Source: Burkholderiales bacterium UBA2459
GTDB lineage: Bacteria > Pseudomonadota > Gammaproteobacteria > Burkholderiales > Burkholderiaceae_E
Length of the DNA: 8,558 nt
NCBI GenBank assembly: GCA_002342365.1
Contig: DDPV01000039.1
Coordinates: forward strand, 1 to 8,558
Reading direction: 5' to 3'
The notes below the pieces were generated by a model. The model had not been told where the DNA came from. It did no database searches and saw only the letters and a list, made by a program, of their open reading frames with translations. Made by a program: the position numbers and the translations under genes. Of this stretch, positions 6,622 through 8,558 are shown piece after piece; within the stretch, counting starts at the first letter, position 1, and each line of letters starts with the position of its first letter.

Positions 6622-7623
6622 ATGATAAGACGCATGATGCAAGTATTTTTTGACGGCTCTTGTCCGATGTGTGTGCGCGAAGTCGCGGTTTATCGGCGCG
6701 CTTCGCCGCCCGACATCGTATGGCATGACTTGTCTGTGCCTGCGCTTGAGATTCCGGCGGGCAGCGGAGGCTACCGGCCGGAGCGTTCGGAATTGCTTAA
6801 ACGATTCCATATTTATAACGAAAATGGTCAGTGGCTCCACGGTGCCCCGGCCTTTGTGTGTTTGTGGCGCAGGCTTGCGCTAGCCTGGCGGACCCTGGCT
6901 TTGATTGGAAGGCTCCCGGGCGGACTGTGGTTCATGGATCGGGTCTATGACCTCTTCTTGCGCATCCGGCCCTCGATGCAGTCCATGGCATTGCAGTGGT
7001 TTCGGCCGGACTGGTTGCCCGCACATATGGTGGCTTCGTTGCGCTCGGATCATGCGGGCGAAACCGGTGCGGTGTGGATTTACCGGAGTATGCGCTGGTT
7101 CACGCGTGACAAGGACTTGCAGCGTTTGCTGGAGTCCCACATGAAACAGGAACAAGTGCATCTTGATGCGATGAATCGCATCTTGCCCTGGCGTTTCAGA
7201 AGCCGATTGCTTGCGCTTTGGGTGCTTGCCGGCATCCTCACCGGCAGCATCCCGGGGCTGCTCGGAAGGCGATGGATGCTTGGGACGATTGTTGCGGTTG
7301 AACGTTTCGTCGATGTGCACTATTTGGAGCAAATCGAGGTGTTGCGCAGCGATGCGAGCAAGCGAAGTCTTGATACAGCCAATCAACCGGATTGCTCAGG
7401 TGCGCTTCAATGTGGCATCGGTTCGGCCAAGGCGGCCGCTGTTTTCGCACCGTATCCGGACCTCTTATCCATGCTCGAAGCCTTTCGTCACGACGAACTC
7501 GATCACCGCGATGACGCGATCGCAGGTCTGGGTCCAACCGAGGATTCGCTCCTTTTCAGGTTTTGGTGTGCGCTGGTGGGACAAGGGTCTGCGGTGGCGG
7601 TCCGGATCGCGAAACTGATCTGA
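6622..7623 (+). CDS. coq7: DCC (DUF393) thiol-disulfide domain fused to COQ7-type demethoxyubiquinone hydroxylase
   Basis: A 333-residue two-domain protein. Residues 7-115 are a DCC/DUF393 domain: FFDGSCPMC with Cys14-Cys17 as a predicted redox CxxC, and the family's HGAPAF and RLPG..WF.D..YD pattern. Residues 135-330 are COQ7, a membrane-bound di-iron hydroxylase of ubiquinone synthesis acting on the demethoxy intermediate. Likely iron ligands are Glu147 (LRSDHAGETGA), Glu177/His180 (EQVH), Glu227 (VAVERF) and Glu292/His295 (ELDH), so the set looks complete. The spacing Glu227-Glu292 is about 29 residues longer than I recall for human COQ7; the extra loop holds Cys258 and Cys264. A hydrophobic helix (197-214) fits membrane association. 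The start at 6622 has AAAGG four bases upstream; ATG 6634 or 6637 would begin directly at the DCC domain. A more upstream start at 6526 overlaps the SDR gene and adds no domain. Probably co-transcribed with the methyltransferase gene. Confidence 0.9.
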   Translation: MIRRMMQVFFDGSCPMCVREVAVYRRASPPDIVWHDLSVPALEIPAGSGGYRPERSELLKRFHIYNENGQWLHGAPAFVCLWRRLALAWRTLALIGRLPGGLWFMDRVYDLFLRIRPSMQSMALQWFRPDWLPAHMVASLRSDHAGETGAVWIYRSMRWFTRDKDLQRLLESHMKQEQVHLDAMNRILPWRFRSRLLALWVLAGILTGSIPGLLGRRWMLGTIVAVERFVDVHYLEQIEVLRSDASKRSLDTANQPDCSGALQCGIGSAKAAAVFAPYPDLLSMLEAFRHDELDHRDDAIAGLGPTEDSLLFRFWCALVGQGSAVAVRIAKLI

Positions 7624-7646
7624 CGGTTTGTCAATCTGATTTTTTG

Positions 7647-8519
7647 ATGGCTAGGCCCGTGCGTCGAAGCGTTTTAGGCGGCAGCGCCTTGCTCTGTGCC
7701 TCATGGCTGTTGAGTGGGTGCAGCAGCGCCCTGTATGGCGATGCGCTTTACCGACTCCAGCTTGCAACCGCCGGAAAAGACGTGATGTGGATGCCATCGA
7801 GCCAGGCGATCTCGATGGCGATGCTCAAGGCTGCCAACACGCAGGCTTCAGATGTGGTCTACGATCTGGGGTCGGGCGACGGCGTCATTCCGATTCTGGC
7901 TGCGAAGCACTTTGGCTCAAGAGCCGTTGGGATCGAATACAACCCGGATTTGGTTGAGCTTTCGCGGCGCAATGCGCTTCGTGCAGGGGTCGCCGATCGG
8001 ACAAGTTTCATGAAGGCCGATTTGTTTGAGGTCGATTTTTCCAAGGCCAGTGTTGTCACCCTTTACCTTGGCGAGGCCATCAACCTGAAGCTTGTTCCTC
8101 GGCTTGAAGGCTTAAAGCCCGGCACCCGCATCGTCTCGAATCGTTTCGATTTGGGATCATGGCGTGCCGATCGGATCATCAACGAGGTACCCGACGAACT
8201 GGCGATGCTATGGATCGTGCCTGCCCGCCTTCAGGGGCGCTGGCGGACCGCGTCACGAATCGGTCTTGGTTTTGAAGCGGTCGAGATTATTCAATCGCAC
8301 CAAATGATTGAATTGAGAACGGTCGGAAGCGGGCTGGCGGCCCGGGTGGGAGAGGGACGAATCAGCGGCATGGACGTGAGCATCGAAATCCAGCACGGAC
8401 AGTCCGCGCCGCTAAGCTTGAGGGGAAGCCTTTCAAGCGACGGTCAGCGCCTGAGCTTGACGGCCACGGCCGACGCCCGTTTGACAAACCCGCAAGCGAT
8501 CGAGCTGATACGCTTTTAA
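7647..8519 (+). CDS. Predicted lipoprotein with class I SAM-dependent methyltransferase fold
   Basis: A 290-residue protein starting at ATG 7647, 23 bases after the COQ7 fusion. The N-terminus reads RPVRRSVLGG, then a hydrophobic stretch and WLLSGC, a good lipobox with Cys25 as the lipidation site. Arg6-Arg7-Ser-Val-Leu fits the loose Tat pattern RRx plus two hydrophobics. Ser at +2 does not predict inner-membrane retention. Residues 67-175 carry the methyltransferase core: VVYDLGSGDG (motif I, 70-79), VGIEYNP with acidic Glu97, KADLF (Asp125), and VVTLYL then LKPGTRIVSNRFDLGSW. This resembles the family of signal-peptide-bearing methyltransferases distantly like eukaryotic FAM173 lysine methyltransferases. 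Residues 200-290 are an extra C-terminal part of unknown function. No good ribosome site precedes the ATG, only a run of Ts, so translation may depend on the upstream gene. Substrate unknown. Confidence 0.85.
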   Translation: MARPVRRSVLGGSALLCASWLLSGCSSALYGDALYRLQLATAGKDVMWMPSSQAISMAMLKAANTQASDVVYDLGSGDGVIPILAAKHFGSRAVGIEYNPDLVELSRRNALRAGVADRTSFMKADLFEVDFSKASVVTLYLGEAINLKLVPRLEGLKPGTRIVSNRFDLGSWRADRIINEVPDELAMLWIVPARLQGRWRTASRIGLGFEAVEIIQSHQMIELRTVGSGLAARVGEGRISGMDVSIEIQHGQSAPLSLRGSLSSDGQRLSLTATADARLTNPQAIELIRF

Positions 8520-8520
8520 G

Positions 8521-8558
8521 CTACACAACCAGAAGATCAGGGGCGATGTTCGCGCCGT
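8521..8558 (-). CDS. Possible 3' tail of a minus-strand gene
   Basis: On the minus strand one frame runs from the window edge through GANIAPDLLVV to a TAG at 8523-8521, one base beyond the stop codon of the methyltransferase. The tightly convergent placement resembles the 4549/4552 gene pair. Only eleven codons are visible, so a gene is possible but not shown, and no family can be named. Confidence 0.25.
   Translation of the reverse strand, partial: GANIAPDLLVV

Noticed and set aside
6880..7386. A 168-codon minus-strand open frame opposite the DCC-COQ7 gene
   Set aside because: It lies wholly inside a well-supported gene, shows no domain pattern, and its composition is that of a frame shadow.
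7563..7646. Starting the methyltransferase at 7563 inside the COQ7 gene
   Set aside because: The extension would bury the lipoprotein signal peptide; ATG 7647 places the arginine pair, hydrophobic core and lipobox at normal distances.
1..8558. CRISPR array, tRNA, rRNA, insertion sequence or phage genes
   Set aside because: No regularly spaced repeats, cloverleaf-like sequence, transposase motif or terminal inverted repeats were found on either strand.

Overview
This window of roughly mid-50s % GC (judged by eye) comes from a proteobacterium, most likely a betaproteobacterium. It carries a COQ7-type ubiquinone hydroxylase and LysR/GST neighbours of the kind common in Burkholderiales, it is tightly packed, and all genes have ordinary proteobacterial layouts. 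The lineage is an inference from gene content. No rRNA, tRNA, CRISPR array, insertion sequence or phage gene was seen, and no gene-free stretch exceeds about 120 bases.

Layout. Bases 1-1899 (+) hold most of a gamma-glutamyltransferase whose 5' end lies outside the window. A LysR-type regulator (1947-2852, -) converges on it and is divergent from a glutathione S-transferase (2973-3617, +). The 120-base LysR/GST gap holds a near-perfect inverted repeat that is a good operator candidate. The GST ends in a clear rho-independent terminator. Next is a CmcJ/NvfI-like putative oxygenase (3698-4549, +). It meets, stop codon to stop codon inside a 10-base palindrome, a secreted metzincin-type zinc metalloprotease (4552-5814, -). 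Upstream of the protease on the same strand is a C-factor-like short-chain dehydrogenase (5871-6569, -). Divergent from it is a fusion of a DCC/DUF393 thiol-disulfide domain to a COQ7 di-iron hydroxylase (6622-7623, +), followed 23 bases later by a predicted lipoprotein carrying a class I SAM methyltransferase fold (7647-8519, +). The last 38 bases may hold the 3' tail of a minus-strand gene.

How the genes may work together. The first third has a glutathione theme: GGT breaks down glutathione, the GST uses it, and the LysR protein probably controls at least the GST. The right third has a redox and quinone theme: the DCC-COQ7 fusion should act in ubiquinone synthesis and may be co-transcribed with the methyltransferase. 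The protease and the CmcJ-like protein have no obvious functional partner here.

No wholly new multi-gene system is evident. The most unusual items are the DCC-COQ7 fusion, a SAM-methyltransferase fold behind a Tat-like lipoprotein signal, the modular metzincin, and a marked excess of the palindrome CGATCG (15 copies by hand count).
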